This document shows, one piece after another, positions 36,462 through 46,295 of a stretch of DNA of 64,000 nucleotides (the stretch's first letter is position 1; every line of letters starts with the position of its first letter). The DNA comes from VAZQ01 sp963725065. GTDB taxonomy: Bacteria; Pseudomonadota; Alphaproteobacteria; Rhizobiales; Xanthobacteraceae. The DNA lies in the NCBI GenBank assembly GCA_963725065.1, contig CAVRXD010000042.1, positions 113,697 through 177,696 of the forward strand. The letters run 5' to 3'. The position numbers were made by a program, and so were the translations under genes. A model generated the notes under the pieces. It did not search any database. It worked only from the letters and a program-made list of their open reading frames with translations, and was not told the DNA's origin.

Positions 36462-37829
36462 ATGAACGTTCAGGATTCATCGCGATTTCGCGGGACGAGC
36501 GATGTCCGCCAGGTCGGTCTCACCCCCGGCTACATGTCAGGATTCGGCAACTCGTTCGAGACCGAGGCGCTTGCGGGCGCGCTGCCGGTTGGGCGAAATT
36601 CGCCCCAAAAGGTCAGTTTTGGCCTCTATGCCGAGCAGTTGTCGGGCTCCGCCTTCACGGCACCGCAGGCCAGCAACCAGCGCTCGTGGCTTTACCGCAT
36701 CCGCCCCACCGTCAAGCACTCCGGCCGTTACAAGAAGATCGATCAGGGACGCATTCGTACCGCCCCGTCGGCGCGGGAGGAAAGCGACCTCCCGATCGGT
36801 CAACTGCGCTGGGGGCCGATCCCGATGCCCGACGAGACACTGACCTTCGTGAGCGGCCTGCGCACCATGACCACGGCGGGCGACGCCGAGACGCGAACCG
36901 GCATGGCGGCACATGTGCTGCTCGTCACCGCCTCGATGCAGAACGAGTACTTCTTCAATGCGGACGGCGAGCTGCTGATTGTCGCGCAGGAGCACAGCCT
37001 TCGTTTCCGCACCGAGTTCGGCGTCATCGAGATCGAGCCTGGCGAAATCTGCGTGATCCAGCGCGGCATGATCTTCAAGGTCGAACTCATCGATGGACCT
37101 GCACGCGCATATGTGTGTGAAAACTACGGTGGCGGTTTCACGCTGCCGTATCGTGGACCGATCGGGGCGAATTGCCTCGCCAATCCGCGCGACTTTCTCA
37201 CCCCGGTTGCCGCATATGAGGATCGGGAGGAGCCTTCGACCCTGTTCGTGAAGTGGGGCGGAGAACTTTATGCGACGCAGATGAACCAGTCTCCGCTCGA
37301 TGTCGTCGCCTGGCACGGCAATTACGCGCCCTACAAATACGACCTGCGGCGCTTCTCGCCGGTGGGCGCGTTGCTGTTCGACCACCCCGATCCGTCGATC
37401 TTCACCGTCCTGACCGCGCCGTCCGAGACGCCGGGCACAGCCAATGTCGATTTCGTCATCTTTCCCGAGCGCTGGCAGGTGGCAGAGAACACGTTCCGGC
37501 CGCCCTGGTACCATCGCAATCTGATGTCGGAGTTCATGGGCCTGATCTACGGCGTCTATGATGCCAAGCCGGAGGGGTTTTTGCCGGGCGGCATCTCGCT
37601 GCACAATTGCATGCTGCCCCATGGACCGGATGAGCTCGCCTTCGAACATGCCAGCAACAGCGAACTCAAGCCGGTGAAGCTGACCGATACCATGGCTTTC
37701 ATGTTCGAGACCCGCTTTCCGCAGCGGCTGACGAAATACGCGGCCCAACTGGAGCAATTGCAGGACGACTACCTCGATTGCTGGCAGGGCTTGCGCAAGC
37801 ACTTCGATCCAGGCACCAACAAGCCATGA
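36462..37829 (+). CDS. hmgA: homogentisate 1,2-dioxygenase
   Basis: 455 residues, the normal length. Iron-ligand segments PPWYHRNLMSEFMGLIYG (His and Glu) and GGISLHNCMLPHGPD (His) are intact; N-terminus YMSGFGNSFETEAL is typical. Opens the ring of homogentisate to maleylacetoacetate in tyrosine/phenylalanine catabolism. GGAGGG upstream supports the start. Followed by fumarylacetoacetase; maleylacetoacetate isomerase and HppD are not in the window. Confidence 0.97.
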   Translation: MNVQDSSRFRGTSDVRQVGLTPGYMSGFGNSFETEALAGALPVGRNSPQKVSFGLYAEQLSGSAFTAPQASNQRSWLYRIRPTVKHSGRYKKIDQGRIRTAPSAREESDLPIGQLRWGPIPMPDETLTFVSGLRTMTTAGDAETRTGMAAHVLLVTASMQNEYFFNADGELLIVAQEHSLRFRTEFGVIEIEPGEICVIQRGMIFKVELIDGPARAYVCENYGGGFTLPYRGPIGANCLANPRDFLTPVAAYEDREEPSTLFVKWGGELYATQMNQSPLDVVAWHGNYAPYKYDLRRFSPVGALLFDHPDPSIFTVLTAPSETPGTANVDFVIFPERWQVAENTFRPPWYHRNLMSEFMGLIYGVYDAKPEGFLPGGISLHNCMLPHGPDELAFEHASNSELKPVKLTDTMAFMFETRFPQRLTKYAAQLEQLQDDYLDCWQGLRKHFDPGTNKP

Positions 37830-37892
37830 TGGCAGCATGCGCCATCAGGCGCACGCCGACACCCTCCCCGACAGCACGAACAAGATCCAAAC

Positions 37893-39205
37893 ATGATCGA
37901 TGACACCCATTCGCCCGGGCGCCGAAGCTGGGTCGCTTCGGCGAACCAGCACGCCGACTTTCCGATCCAGAACCTGCCGCTCGGCGTGTTCACGCCGCGC
38001 GGCGCAAGCGCGCGCGGCGGCGTCGCCATCGGCGACGACATCTTCGATCTCGCCACGGCACTTGAACTCGGGCTGTTCGATGGCCCAGCTGCGGAAGCCG
38101 CACGCGCGGCGTCCGGCGCGACACTCAACCCGCTGTTCGCGCTCGGCCGCGACGCGCGGCTGGCCTTGCGGCGCCGGGTCGGCGAGATTCTCGACGCCGA
38201 CAGCCCGGACCATGCCCGTTACGAGGCGCTGAGCTCGCGGCTCATTCATCGCGCCGAGGCCTGCCGCATCGAACTGCCTGCGACGATCGGCGACTACACC
38301 GACTTCTTTGCCGGCATTCATCACGCGACCAATGCCGGCAAGCTGTTCCGCCCCGACAATCCGCTGCTGCCGAACTACAAATACGTACCGATCGGCTACC
38401 ACGGCCGCGCGTCGTCGATCAGGCCGTCGGGCGCCGAGGTGCGGCGCCCGAACGGCCAGCGCAAACCCGCGGCAGACCCGGTCCCGAGCTTCGGGCCCTC
38501 GCGCAACCTCGACTATGAATTGGAGCTTGGATTGTGGATCGGCCCCGGCAATGCGCTCGGCGCTCCGATTCCCGTGGCGGAGGCGGCCAGCCACATCGCC
38601 GGCTTCTGCCTGCTGAACGACTGGTCCGCGCGCGACATTCAGGGGTGGGAATATCAGCCGCTCGGGCCGTTCCTCGGCAAAAGCTTTCTCACCACCATCT
38701 CGCCCTGGGTGGTCACCCCGAGGCGCTGGCGCCGTTCCGAACGTCGCAAGCGGCGCGGCCCGCCGGCGACCCGGCTCCGCTATCCTATCTTCTCGACGCG
38801 GCGGATCAGGAAACCGGCGCCCTCGACATCGATCTCGAAGTTCTATTGCTTACGGATGGCCTGCGGTCCAAGCAGCTTCCGGCGCACCGGCTGTCTGCCG
38901 GCAACGCACGCCATCTCTATTGGACCGTCGCCCAGCTGGTCGCCCATCACGCCAGCGGCGGCTGCAATCTGCGGCCGGGCGACGTCTTTGGGACCGGCAC
39001 GATCTCGGCGCCGCAAGACGATGGCCTCGGTAGCCTGCTGGAGATTTCCGCGGGAGGCCGGCAGCCGGTTGCGCTGGCGTCGGGCGAAAGTCGCCGTTTC
39101 CTGGAGGACGGCGACACCGTGATCATGCGCGCGCACTGCCGGCGTGAAGGCTTTGCGACGATCGGATTCGGGGAATGCCGGGGGACGGTTCAGCCCGCGG
39201 TCTGA
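37893..39205 (+). CDS. fahA: fumarylacetoacetase, frameshifted
   Basis: Composite of about 437 residues. Metal and catalytic segments: GDYTDFFAGIHHATNAG, LDYELELGLWIG, and NDWSARDIQGWEYQPLG. A base is missing at 38720/38721: adding one G gives WVVTPEALAPFRTSQAARP in continuous frame and the rest reads on to GFGECRGTV. It hydrolyses fumarylacetoacetate to fumarate and acetoacetate, the last step after HmgA, 63 bases downstream of hmgA. As sequenced the protein would be truncated after about 275 correct residues. Confidence 0.93.
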
Positions 39206-39235
39206 AGCGCCCGCCCCGGCAAAGCATTTCTCTCA

Positions 39236-40090
39236 CTACGGCATGCCTCTCACCGGCACGCCCGGACGATTGAGCCAAAAGGCCGGGATCGCTTCGCCAT
39301 CGCGATGACGGCCGCCAAACCCGGCCGCATACCAAGCGACGGCCGCTCCTACCAGCAGCGAGGCGGCGGCCATGAAGGCCAGGATGACGGCGTTGGCCCT
39401 TGCGCGGCGAATGGCGCGCCGAGCCTGGGCGATCACTTCGGTCACCCGGCGCTCGGCATCGGGCTGAGCCAGGCCGGTTCTGGCCATGACCATGCGAACA
39501 AGGTAGGCGCGATCGTCGGCGGCCATGTCGGCGTGTCCGAAGCTGGTGGTGATGATCCGCGCGGCCTGCGCGCGGATATCCGGCTCGACCGCGTCGTTCG
39601 GGCGGCGATCCGTGCGAAACAGCCGGTCGAGTTCGAATGCCAGCAACGGCTCGGCGGTCGCAGCGCTCGGCGCGAGGGCGTTGCCGGTGGCCTGCGGCGC
39701 TGCTGCGCGCACTGCGCCCAAGGCCAGCGCTGCTCCAATGAGAATCGCAAGACCCCAGACGAGAACGCCGTGGATTCCGTCACGGAATTCGACCTCGTCT
39801 GCAGCCGTGGTGTCCCAGGTCGCCCGCAGCCGGCCGGCGAGATAGCCTCCGAGCGCAAAGCTCGCGACTGCGGTGAGCAGAAGCCAGAGCCCCGACAACA
39901 AGGCAAGCGCCACTGACGTATCGCGCCAAGTGGCCGAGGGCGAAGCGATGGCAAGGCCGATCGCCGCCCCGAATGTGATGAGAACGAAGGTCAGGGCAGA
40001 CGCGGCAATGGCGCCAGCGATCACAGCTCCCCAGGAGATGTAGACCGGAGCGGCCACGGCCTCGCGTCGGAAGGGGGGCTGGTCGACCAT
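39236..40090 (-). CDS. conserved alphaproteobacterial membrane protein of unknown function
   Basis: 284 residues with about four membrane segments (near 18-40, 62-88, 108-130 and 246-266) and a hydrophilic region in the middle (145-240). GGYLAGRL and two Gly/Ala-rich helices resemble the many uncharacterised Rhizobiales membrane proteins with this N-terminus (PVYISWGAVIAGAIAA). No catalytic motif seen. AGGAGG lies five bases upstream. It follows the tiny protein gene at 40103-40177 by 12 bases, so the two form an operon. Possibly an envelope-stress protein; function unknown. Confidence 0.8.
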   Translation of the reverse strand: MVDQPPFRREAVAAPVYISWGAVIAGAIAASALTFVLITFGAAIGLAIASPSATWRDTSVALALLSGLWLLLTAVASFALGGYLAGRLRATWDTTAADEVEFRDGIHGVLVWGLAILIGAALALGAVRAAAPQATGNALAPSAATAEPLLAFELDRLFRTDRRPNDAVEPDIRAQAARIITTSFGHADMAADDRAYLVRMVMARTGLAQPDAERRVTEVIAQARRAIRRARANAVILAFMAAASLLVGAAVAWYAAGFGGRHRDGEAIPAFWLNRPGVPVRGMP

Positions 40091-40102
40091 CTGCGCCTCC
40101 TG

Positions 40103-40177
40103 TTAACGCAGACCGAAAAACGAAAGGATCGCCAAGATGACCACGATCAGGCCGATGAGATAGATGATGCCGTTCAT
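40103..40177 (-). CDS. 24-residue single-pass hydrophobic protein
   Basis: Small open frame: the product begins MNGIIYLIGLIVVILAIL and ends FFGLR, a single membrane helix with an arginine at the cytosolic or periplasmic end. A strong AGGAGG lies five to six bases upstream of ATG. It is 12 bases upstream of the membrane protein gene, which also has AGGAGG. Peptides of this type are common in Bradyrhizobium-like genomes (from memory). Function unknown. Confidence 0.75.
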   Translation of the reverse strand: MNGIIYLIGLIVVILAILSFFGLR

Positions 40178-40355
40178 TGCTGCCTCCTGCGAAGATCGCG
40201 GAAATAACGGAACACCGCTGTAATAGTTCCACGGCGCCGCTGTGCCGTTCTGTTTTCTTGCCGACATCATCAAAGGCTAAGGCGTCCGGGTCGGATTGCC
40301 GTAGACAGTCGGCGCCGGGCATTCCCTGCATATCTTTTGAAAGGCACGGAACTGG

Positions 40356-43266
40356 ATGCTTCCGGTGGACTTGCTGTCTGCACAGTCCCTTCAGGCCTCG
40401 ATGGAATCTATCCTCGTCAAAATCTTTGCCTTGGCGCTTGCGCTCAGTCAGGTCACCACCACACCCGACGCGGTAAAGACGCAGTTCGACCGCACCCGCG
40501 ATCAGGAAGAGGTGGCACGGCTGCTGGGCGCGGGCTGCACGCACATGCGCAAGGCCTTCGACATCGAGGACATCAACCTCGATGAGCTCATCGCCACGGC
40601 GATGGACGATCCGCAGGCGGTGACCAGCGAGAACAAGGCGTTTCGCGGCATCAATTTTGCCGATCTGCTAACGGCCTATCGTCAGTTTTGCAAGAACGAG
40701 AAGGTGCCGGTGCCCGCCGTGGATCTCGGCGAGGTCATCGACCACTACAACAAGGCGGTCGCCGACCTGCCCGATCACAACAAGCTCAAGGGCCTCAAGC
40801 TGCCTGGCGCCAGCGTCGTTCTCGACCGCAAGGGCGAACGCTTCGCGGAGGTGTTCGAGGAGAATCAGCGGCGGCAATGGGTCCCGCTCAGCGACATTCC
40901 GGAACCCGTCCAGAAGGCGTTCCTCGCGGCTGAGGACAAGCGCTTCTATCGCCACCGAGGGATCGACGAGCGCGGACTGATCCGCGCCTTCATCGGCAAC
41001 CTTGCGCAATCCGGACGCCCGCAGGGTGGCTCGACCATCACCCAGCAGATCGTGAAGAACCTCCTGGTCGGCGAGGATCTCACCTATGACCGCAAGATCC
41101 GCGAGATGATCGTGGCGTCGCGGGTCGAGCACACGCTGAGCAAAGCGGAGATCCTCGAGCTCTACCTCAATTCGGTTTATCTCGGCCGCGGCTCCTGGGG
41201 GATCGAGCTCGCGGCCCGCAGCTATTTCGGCAAGCAGGCGAAGAACCTGACCCTGGAAGAGGGCGCCCTTCTTGCCGCCCTGACCAAGGGGCCGAACTAT
41301 TTTAATCCCGACCGGCATCCTGGACGGGCCCAGGAACGGCTCGCCTACGTGTTCAGCCGCATGCAGGAGGACGAAGCAAACCCCGCGGAGCAGCAGGTCG
41401 GCCGCGGGCTGCCTGCGCTGCCGGCCATGGTCTCCTACGAGCGGCCGCGGCGCGACATCGGCTTCCATTTCGTGGATCAGGTGGCGCGCGAGGCCAAATC
41501 GGTTGCCGGCCTTGAGACGATCACCGCCAACTCCTACACCGTGCGCTCGACGATAAACCCGCAATTGCAGCGCGCGGTCGAAACGACGCTGCAAGAAGGG
41601 CTTTCGCGCTATGAACGCAGCGCCGGTCGGGTGCAGTTCGTGTCTCCGGAGGCGAGGCTGGGCAAGGCTGTCCAGCGCGCTGACGCGGAGCGAAAAGCCG
41701 GCGACAAGCGGCCGGCTTGGCAGGTCGCGCTCGCGACCGCGCGGCTGCCACTCTACGACGTGCATTGGACGCCCGCGATCGTGGTGGAGAAGCCGGGCGG
41801 CGGCAAGAAGAACGAGGCGTGGCGTGTCGGCTTGGCTGACGGCCGCGTCCTTCCGTTCTCCGTCGACAACGCAGTCGCGCAGCGCAAGCTCGCGGTTTAC
41901 GATGTGGTCCTTGTTCGCGTGACCGATGGCAAGGGCAAAGCCGCCGCGCGCGCCGAACTGCGGGTGCGCCCCATAGTGCAGGGCGCTGTGGTGGTGCTGG
42001 AGAACAAGACTGGCCGTATCCTGGCCATGAGCGGCGGCTTCTCCTATCCGCTGAGCCAGCTCAATCGGGTGAGCCAGGCCATGCGGCAGCCCGGGCTCAG
42101 CGATCAAGCCGCTGAGCTATCTCGCTGCGCTCGGCAAGGGTCTGCAGCCCAATACGCTGGTGACGGACGAGCCGATTACGCTGCCGCCGATCGGCGGGGG
42201 CCGCAACCGCGAGCAGGATTATTGGACGCCGAAGAACTACGACGGTGGCTCGGGCAACACATTGACGTTGCGTCGTGCGCTGGAGAATTCGCGCAATCTC
42301 GCCACCGTGCACCTGCTCGATGGCGGGATCGAAAAGAAGCCGGAAGCCAGCCTCAACCGCCTGTGCGACCTCGCGGTCGAGGCGCAGATCTACCGGGAAT
42401 GCGTGCGGTATTATCCGTTCGTGCTCGGCGCGCAACCGGTGCGGCCGATCGATCTGGCGGCGTTCTATGCCGCAATCGCGAATGAAGGATTGCGGCCGGT
42501 ACCCCATTCCGTGGACTCCATCGATCGCGATGGACAAACGATTTATCGATATCAGCAGACCGCGTCGGGCACGATCGGCTCCGTTGATCGCGCCGCTTTC
42601 TACCAGCTCAAGAGCATGATGCAGGGCGTGCTGGCCCGCGGCACGGCGCGCGCGATCTCGGGCCTTGCCCCCTATGTCGCGGGCAAGACCGGCACCTCGG
42701 ACGATGAAAACGACGCCTGGTTCGTGGGCTTCACCAATGATGTCACCGTCGCGGTCTGGCTGGGCTACGACAACGCCACCGGTAAGCGCCGCACGCTCGG
42801 CGGCGGGGCAACCGGGGGCGGCGTCGCCGTTCCGATCTTCGAGCCGATCATCCAGGCGGTATGGGCCAATGTCGCCCCGAAAATGGCGCTTGCTCCGCCG
42901 TCCCCCGAGGCGAAACGCCAGCTCAGTTGCAAGTCCATCGATCTGGATTCGGGCGAAGTGGCAAGCGGACGCGGAAAAGCGGTCTCGGAATGCTTCCGGG
43001 TCGATGCCAGGGGCAAGGTCATTGATACCCAGTACCGGCTGGTCTCGCGCGAAAGCGCCTCCACCAAGCGCGAGGCAGCGGCGGCCCGAGCAAGGCGCGA
43101 TGAGTCCGCCGCTCGCACCAACTCGGAGCGCCCCTACTCCTACCAGGATCCCTGGCGCGCGGCGCCGCAGTGGGATTCGCGCTGGGATTATGGCCAGCGC
43201 GGTCGCCAGCAACAACCGGAGGTGCGGCGCGCCGACCCCAACACCTTCTGGAATTACCACCGTTGA
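40356..43266 (+). CDS. class A penicillin-binding protein (PBP1A-type), frameshifted
   Basis: Composite of about 969 residues. Signal-like N-terminus, then about 125 residues before the transglycosylase domain, longer than usual. GT51 motifs: AAEDKRFYRHRGID, GGSTITQQIVKNLL and ELYLNSVYLGRGSWG. Transpeptidase motifs: PGSAIKP (catalytic serine), SRN and AGKTGTSDD. An extra G in GGG 42093-42095 breaks the frame just before the catalytic serine; without it PGSAIKPLSYLAALGKG reads on. ATG 40356 or 40401 could be the start. It polymerises and crosslinks peptidoglycan. The C-terminus is rich in Arg, Gln and Tyr. Confidence 0.9.
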
Positions 43267-43599
43267 TGCCGATCAATTCAGGCGATGACATCAAACGGAA
43301 ACACAGCGCTGCTATTGACGGCCTCGTGGCCGGTGTCGATACCCCAGACGGAGCGACGGCGATGCCGGCCGCCAGGCAACGGCTTGTCGGCGATCTAGGG
43401 CGACCCAGGGAGCGGAACCAGCCGGCCGGTTTTGGCGTTTAGGCTGAAGAGACACTGGGAGATACGGACGTGCAGTTCTTGGACCGCCTGCTGTTGCACT
43501 ACGGCATTTACCGCCGGTATCCGCTGAGGCCTTGGCCCGCGTTCAAGAACGCGTGGCGCATTTCGTTCCGATAGCAGAAATACTGAAAGCGAGCTTGCG
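43267..43599. other. 333-base stretch without a recognisable conserved gene
   Basis: Between the penicillin-binding protein and the CMD-family gene. No conserved protein was recognised. A 34-codon frame at 43470-43574 is listed separately as a weak candidate. No clear terminator hairpin with a T run was seen after 43266. Confidence 0.5.
43470..43574 (+). CDS. possible small basic protein (34 residues)
   Basis: GTG start with GGGAG about nine bases upstream. The product begins QFLDRLLLHYGIYRRYPLR and ends AWRISFR: an amphipathic, Arg/Tyr-rich peptide. No homologue is recalled, so it is only a candidate; 26 bases separate it from the CMD-family gene. Confidence 0.3.
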   Translation: MQFLDRLLLHYGIYRRYPLRPWPAFKNAWRISFR

Positions 43600-44310
43600 A
43601 TGGGAACGGGCTGGTCCCGCCTGCTCTTCGCAGCCACTTTCCTCGTTTGCGCGGTCGCGGTTTTGCTCGGCTCGCGCGCGGCCTTGACGCAGGCCAATTC
43701 GCCCCGGACCATGCCAAGCATGATCCCATCGGACATCGACCCCAACTCGGGTTTTCGCCTGCCCTTGCCGAAACGCGAGGATTTGGACGAGGCCGGTAAG
43801 AAGCAATACGATCGCGCATCAGCGCCGGGTGCAACGATCGCAGGTCTGCAAGGCCCGAGCGGCATCCAGCTCTACAGCCCGAACACCGCCGAGCACACAC
43901 GCGCGCTCAACCGGTATCTGCGTTACGAGGCCGGCTTCACCCCACGCGTGCGGGAGATCGCTATTCTCGCGACCGCGCGCGAGATGGACAGCCAGTTCGA
44001 ATGGGTCGCACACGAGCCGGAAGCTTTGAAGGAAGGGGTCGAGCCTGCCGTCATCGACGCGATCAAGTATCGCAAGAGCACCGCCGGCCTGGACGAAACC
44101 GACGCCACGGTGATCGAGCTCGGTCGGCAGATCTTCCGCGACCACAAGGTGACGCCGGAAACCTTCGCCAAGGCCAAGGCGCTGTTCGGGCCGACCAAGC
44201 TCGTCGAGCTCGTGATGCTGATGGGTAACTACGCCGGGACCGCGGCCCTGCTCACCGCCTTCGATATGCAATTGCATGCGGGAAAAAAGCCGTTGTTGCC
44301 GATCCCTTAG
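43600..44310 (+). CDS. exported carboxymuconolactone decarboxylase (CMD/AhpD) family protein
   Basis: 236 residues. N-terminal membrane/signal segment (LLFAATFLVCAVAVLLG). CMD helices: GFTPRVREIAILATARE, SQFEWVAHEPEALKEG and LVELVMLMGNYAGTAALLTAF. The family includes decarboxylases of protocatechuate breakdown and AhpD peroxidases, but this protein has no Cys-x-x-Cys; its only cysteine is in the signal. So it is not an AhpD peroxidase; role unknown. Convergent with the PQQ dehydrogenase gene, with a terminator between them. Confidence 0.85.
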   Translation: MGTGWSRLLFAATFLVCAVAVLLGSRAALTQANSPRTMPSMIPSDIDPNSGFRLPLPKREDLDEAGKKQYDRASAPGATIAGLQGPSGIQLYSPNTAEHTRALNRYLRYEAGFTPRVREIAILATAREMDSQFEWVAHEPEALKEGVEPAVIDAIKYRKSTAGLDETDATVIELGRQIFRDHKVTPETFAKAKALFGPTKLVELVMLMGNYAGTAALLTAFDMQLHAGKKPLLPIP

Positions 44311-44346
44311 AGGCCTCTGCGGCTAGACACGCTCTAGGGGGAATGG

Positions 44347-44378
44347 AGGCCGGCGATCCCCTCGCCGGCCTTATTCTT
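44347..44378 (+). terminator. rho-independent terminator
   Basis: A ten-base stem AGGCCGGCGA / TCGCCGGCCT with a five-base loop (44347-44371) is followed by TTATTCTTG. It lies 36 bases after the CMD-family stop, before the convergent PQQ dehydrogenase gene. For the opposite strand no T run follows, so it probably ends only the plus transcript. Confidence 0.7.
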
Positions 44379-44393
44379 GAACTGAGGCAAGTC

Positions 44394-46175
44394 TCACTTC
44401 ACCGCAAAAACCCAGATCGCACCGCCCTGCGGCACCTCCGGATACTGGCCCGGGAAGATGAGGTTCATGCGCGCCTGCATCTTCGCCGGGTCGACGCCCC
44501 AGCCGGACTGAACCGCGATGTATTGCTTACCGTCGACCTGAAACGACACCGGTACCGCCGCAACCCCGGAGCCTGTCGGGAATTCCCATAGGATCTTGCC
44601 GGTCTTGGCATCGAAGGCGCGGAACATGCGGTCGTTGGTGCCGCCCGCGAACAGAAGCCCGCCGCCGGTAGCGAGCAAGGGGCCCCAGTTGAACGACGGC
44701 AGATTTGTCGTCCATACCTTTTTTCCGGTGTCGAGGTCCCACGCCTGCAGTTCGCCGATGTGGTCGGCCCCGGCGACCATCTTCAGGACGTTCTTCGCCA
44801 CCCCCATGTAACGTTCGCCTTGCACATATTTGACCGGCTCGCCGGTCAGCTCGGTGCACAGGTTGTCGTTGGCGGGGATGTACATCATCCGCGTCTGCGG
44901 GCTGTAGGCGACCGGCGGCCAGTCCTTGCCGCCCCACAAGCTGGGACAGAACTCGGCGGTCTTGCCTGTCCCCGGCTTGCGCGCCTCATCGATATCCGGT
45001 CGCCCGGTTTTGGGGTCGAGGCTCTTGAAGACGTTCTGCCGCACGAAAGGTTGGCCGTCGATGAAGTTGATCTTGCCGTTGGTGCGTTCGAGTTGCCAGA
45101 GGTAGCCGTTACGCGCGACGTTCACGAGACCCTTCACGTTTTTTCCGTCGCGCTGGTAATCCACGACAATCGGGGGTGAGACCTCGTCCCAGTCCCAGGA
45201 GTCGTTGGGATGATATTGGAAATGGCCCTTGATCGCGCCGCTGGTGGCGTCGAAGGCGACCACTGAGCTCGTATAGAGATTGTCGCCGGGCCGCTGGTCG
45301 CCGAACCAGGGGCCGCCGTTGCCGGTGCCCCAGAAGGTGAGATTGGTGTCGGGATCATAGGTGCCCGTCACCCAGATCGAGCCGCCGCCGCGCTTGTAAT
45401 GATCGCCGCCCGCCGGCCACGTTTCGCTTCCGGGCTCGCCGGGCGCCGGCACCGTATACGTCTTCCAAAGCTCTTTGCCGGTCTCGGCATCGAATGCAGC
45501 AAGGAAGCCGCGCACGCCCACCTCCCCGCCCGATGCGCCCAGCAGCACTTTGCCGTCGATGACGAGCGGAGCCAGCGACATGTAGTAGCCCTTCTTGTAG
45601 TCATCGACTTTCGCGGTCCAGACTTCCTTGCCGGTCTTGGCGTCGAGCGCGACGAGCACCGCCTCCGCCGCCGCGAAATAGACCTTGTCGCCGTAAAGGC
45701 CGACGCCGCGATTGGTCGGATGCAGCGGAACCATGTCCTCCGGGAACGGGCGCTTGTAGCGCCACAAGACTTTGCCGCTCTTGGCCTCGAGCGCGATCAG
45801 CTGGTTGCCCGGCGTTGCCGCGAACATCACGCCGTTGTTCACGATCGGCGGCGCTTGGTGTCCCTCGATCTGCCCGGTGGCGAAGCTCCAAACCGGCTGC
45901 AGACGGCTCACGTTCTCCGGGGTGATCTCGGCCAGCGGACTGTAACCCCAGCCGTCGTAGGTGCGGCGAAACATCAACCAGTTGCCGTCCTCCGGCTTCT
46001 TCAGCCGCTCGGTGGTGACCGGCGCATATTTCTGCAGAATGTCCGGCATCGGGCCCGGCGTAGGCGTTGCCGAGGCCGGCGCGATCATCTGTTGCGCGGA
46101 AGCCTGCGAGATGCCGGCCGCTGCCAGCACGGCGGCGACACCCACGCTTCGCATGAGAAGCTTGGCTATTGTCAT
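44394..46175 (-). CDS. PQQ-dependent alcohol dehydrogenase, lanthanide-type (paired with Rieske protein)
   Basis: 593 residues with signal peptide (SVGVAAVLAAAGISQASA). Eight-bladed propeller repeats such as ALEAKSGKVLW, ALDAKTGKEVW and AFDAETGKELW. Active site HPNDSWDWD has the catalytic Asp328 and a second Asp330, the pair that marks lanthanide-dependent enzymes (calcium enzymes have Ala at the second place). Two cysteines only (EFCPSL and NLCTEL), so no adjacent-cysteine disulfide. It oxidises alcohols or aldehydes in the periplasm with PQQ. Co-directional with the Rieske gene 120 bases upstream, which may be its electron acceptor. Confidence 0.92.
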   Translation of the reverse strand: MTIAKLLMRSVGVAAVLAAAGISQASAQQMIAPASATPTPGPMPDILQKYAPVTTERLKKPEDGNWLMFRRTYDGWGYSPLAEITPENVSRLQPVWSFATGQIEGHQAPPIVNNGVMFAATPGNQLIALEAKSGKVLWRYKRPFPEDMVPLHPTNRGVGLYGDKVYFAAAEAVLVALDAKTGKEVWTAKVDDYKKGYYMSLAPLVIDGKVLLGASGGEVGVRGFLAAFDAETGKELWKTYTVPAPGEPGSETWPAGGDHYKRGGGSIWVTGTYDPDTNLTFWGTGNGGPWFGDQRPGDNLYTSSVVAFDATSGAIKGHFQYHPNDSWDWDEVSPPIVVDYQRDGKNVKGLVNVARNGYLWQLERTNGKINFIDGQPFVRQNVFKSLDPKTGRPDIDEARKPGTGKTAEFCPSLWGGKDWPPVAYSPQTRMMYIPANDNLCTELTGEPVKYVQGERYMGVAKNVLKMVAGADHIGELQAWDLDTGKKVWTTNLPSFNWGPLLATGGGLLFAGGTNDRMFRAFDAKTGKILWEFPTGSGVAAVPVSFQVDGKQYIAVQSGWGVDPAKMQARMNLIFPGQYPEVPQGGAIWVFAVK

Positions 46176-46295
46176 GACGTTTCCTCCTGCTCTTTCTTTT
46201 TTCCCCGAGCACGACGCATCGGGTTGGGTTTGCTTCGGTGCCTGACTGACGATGACTCCTCCGATCGATGTTTCCGACGATCCGCGCGGCTGCGA

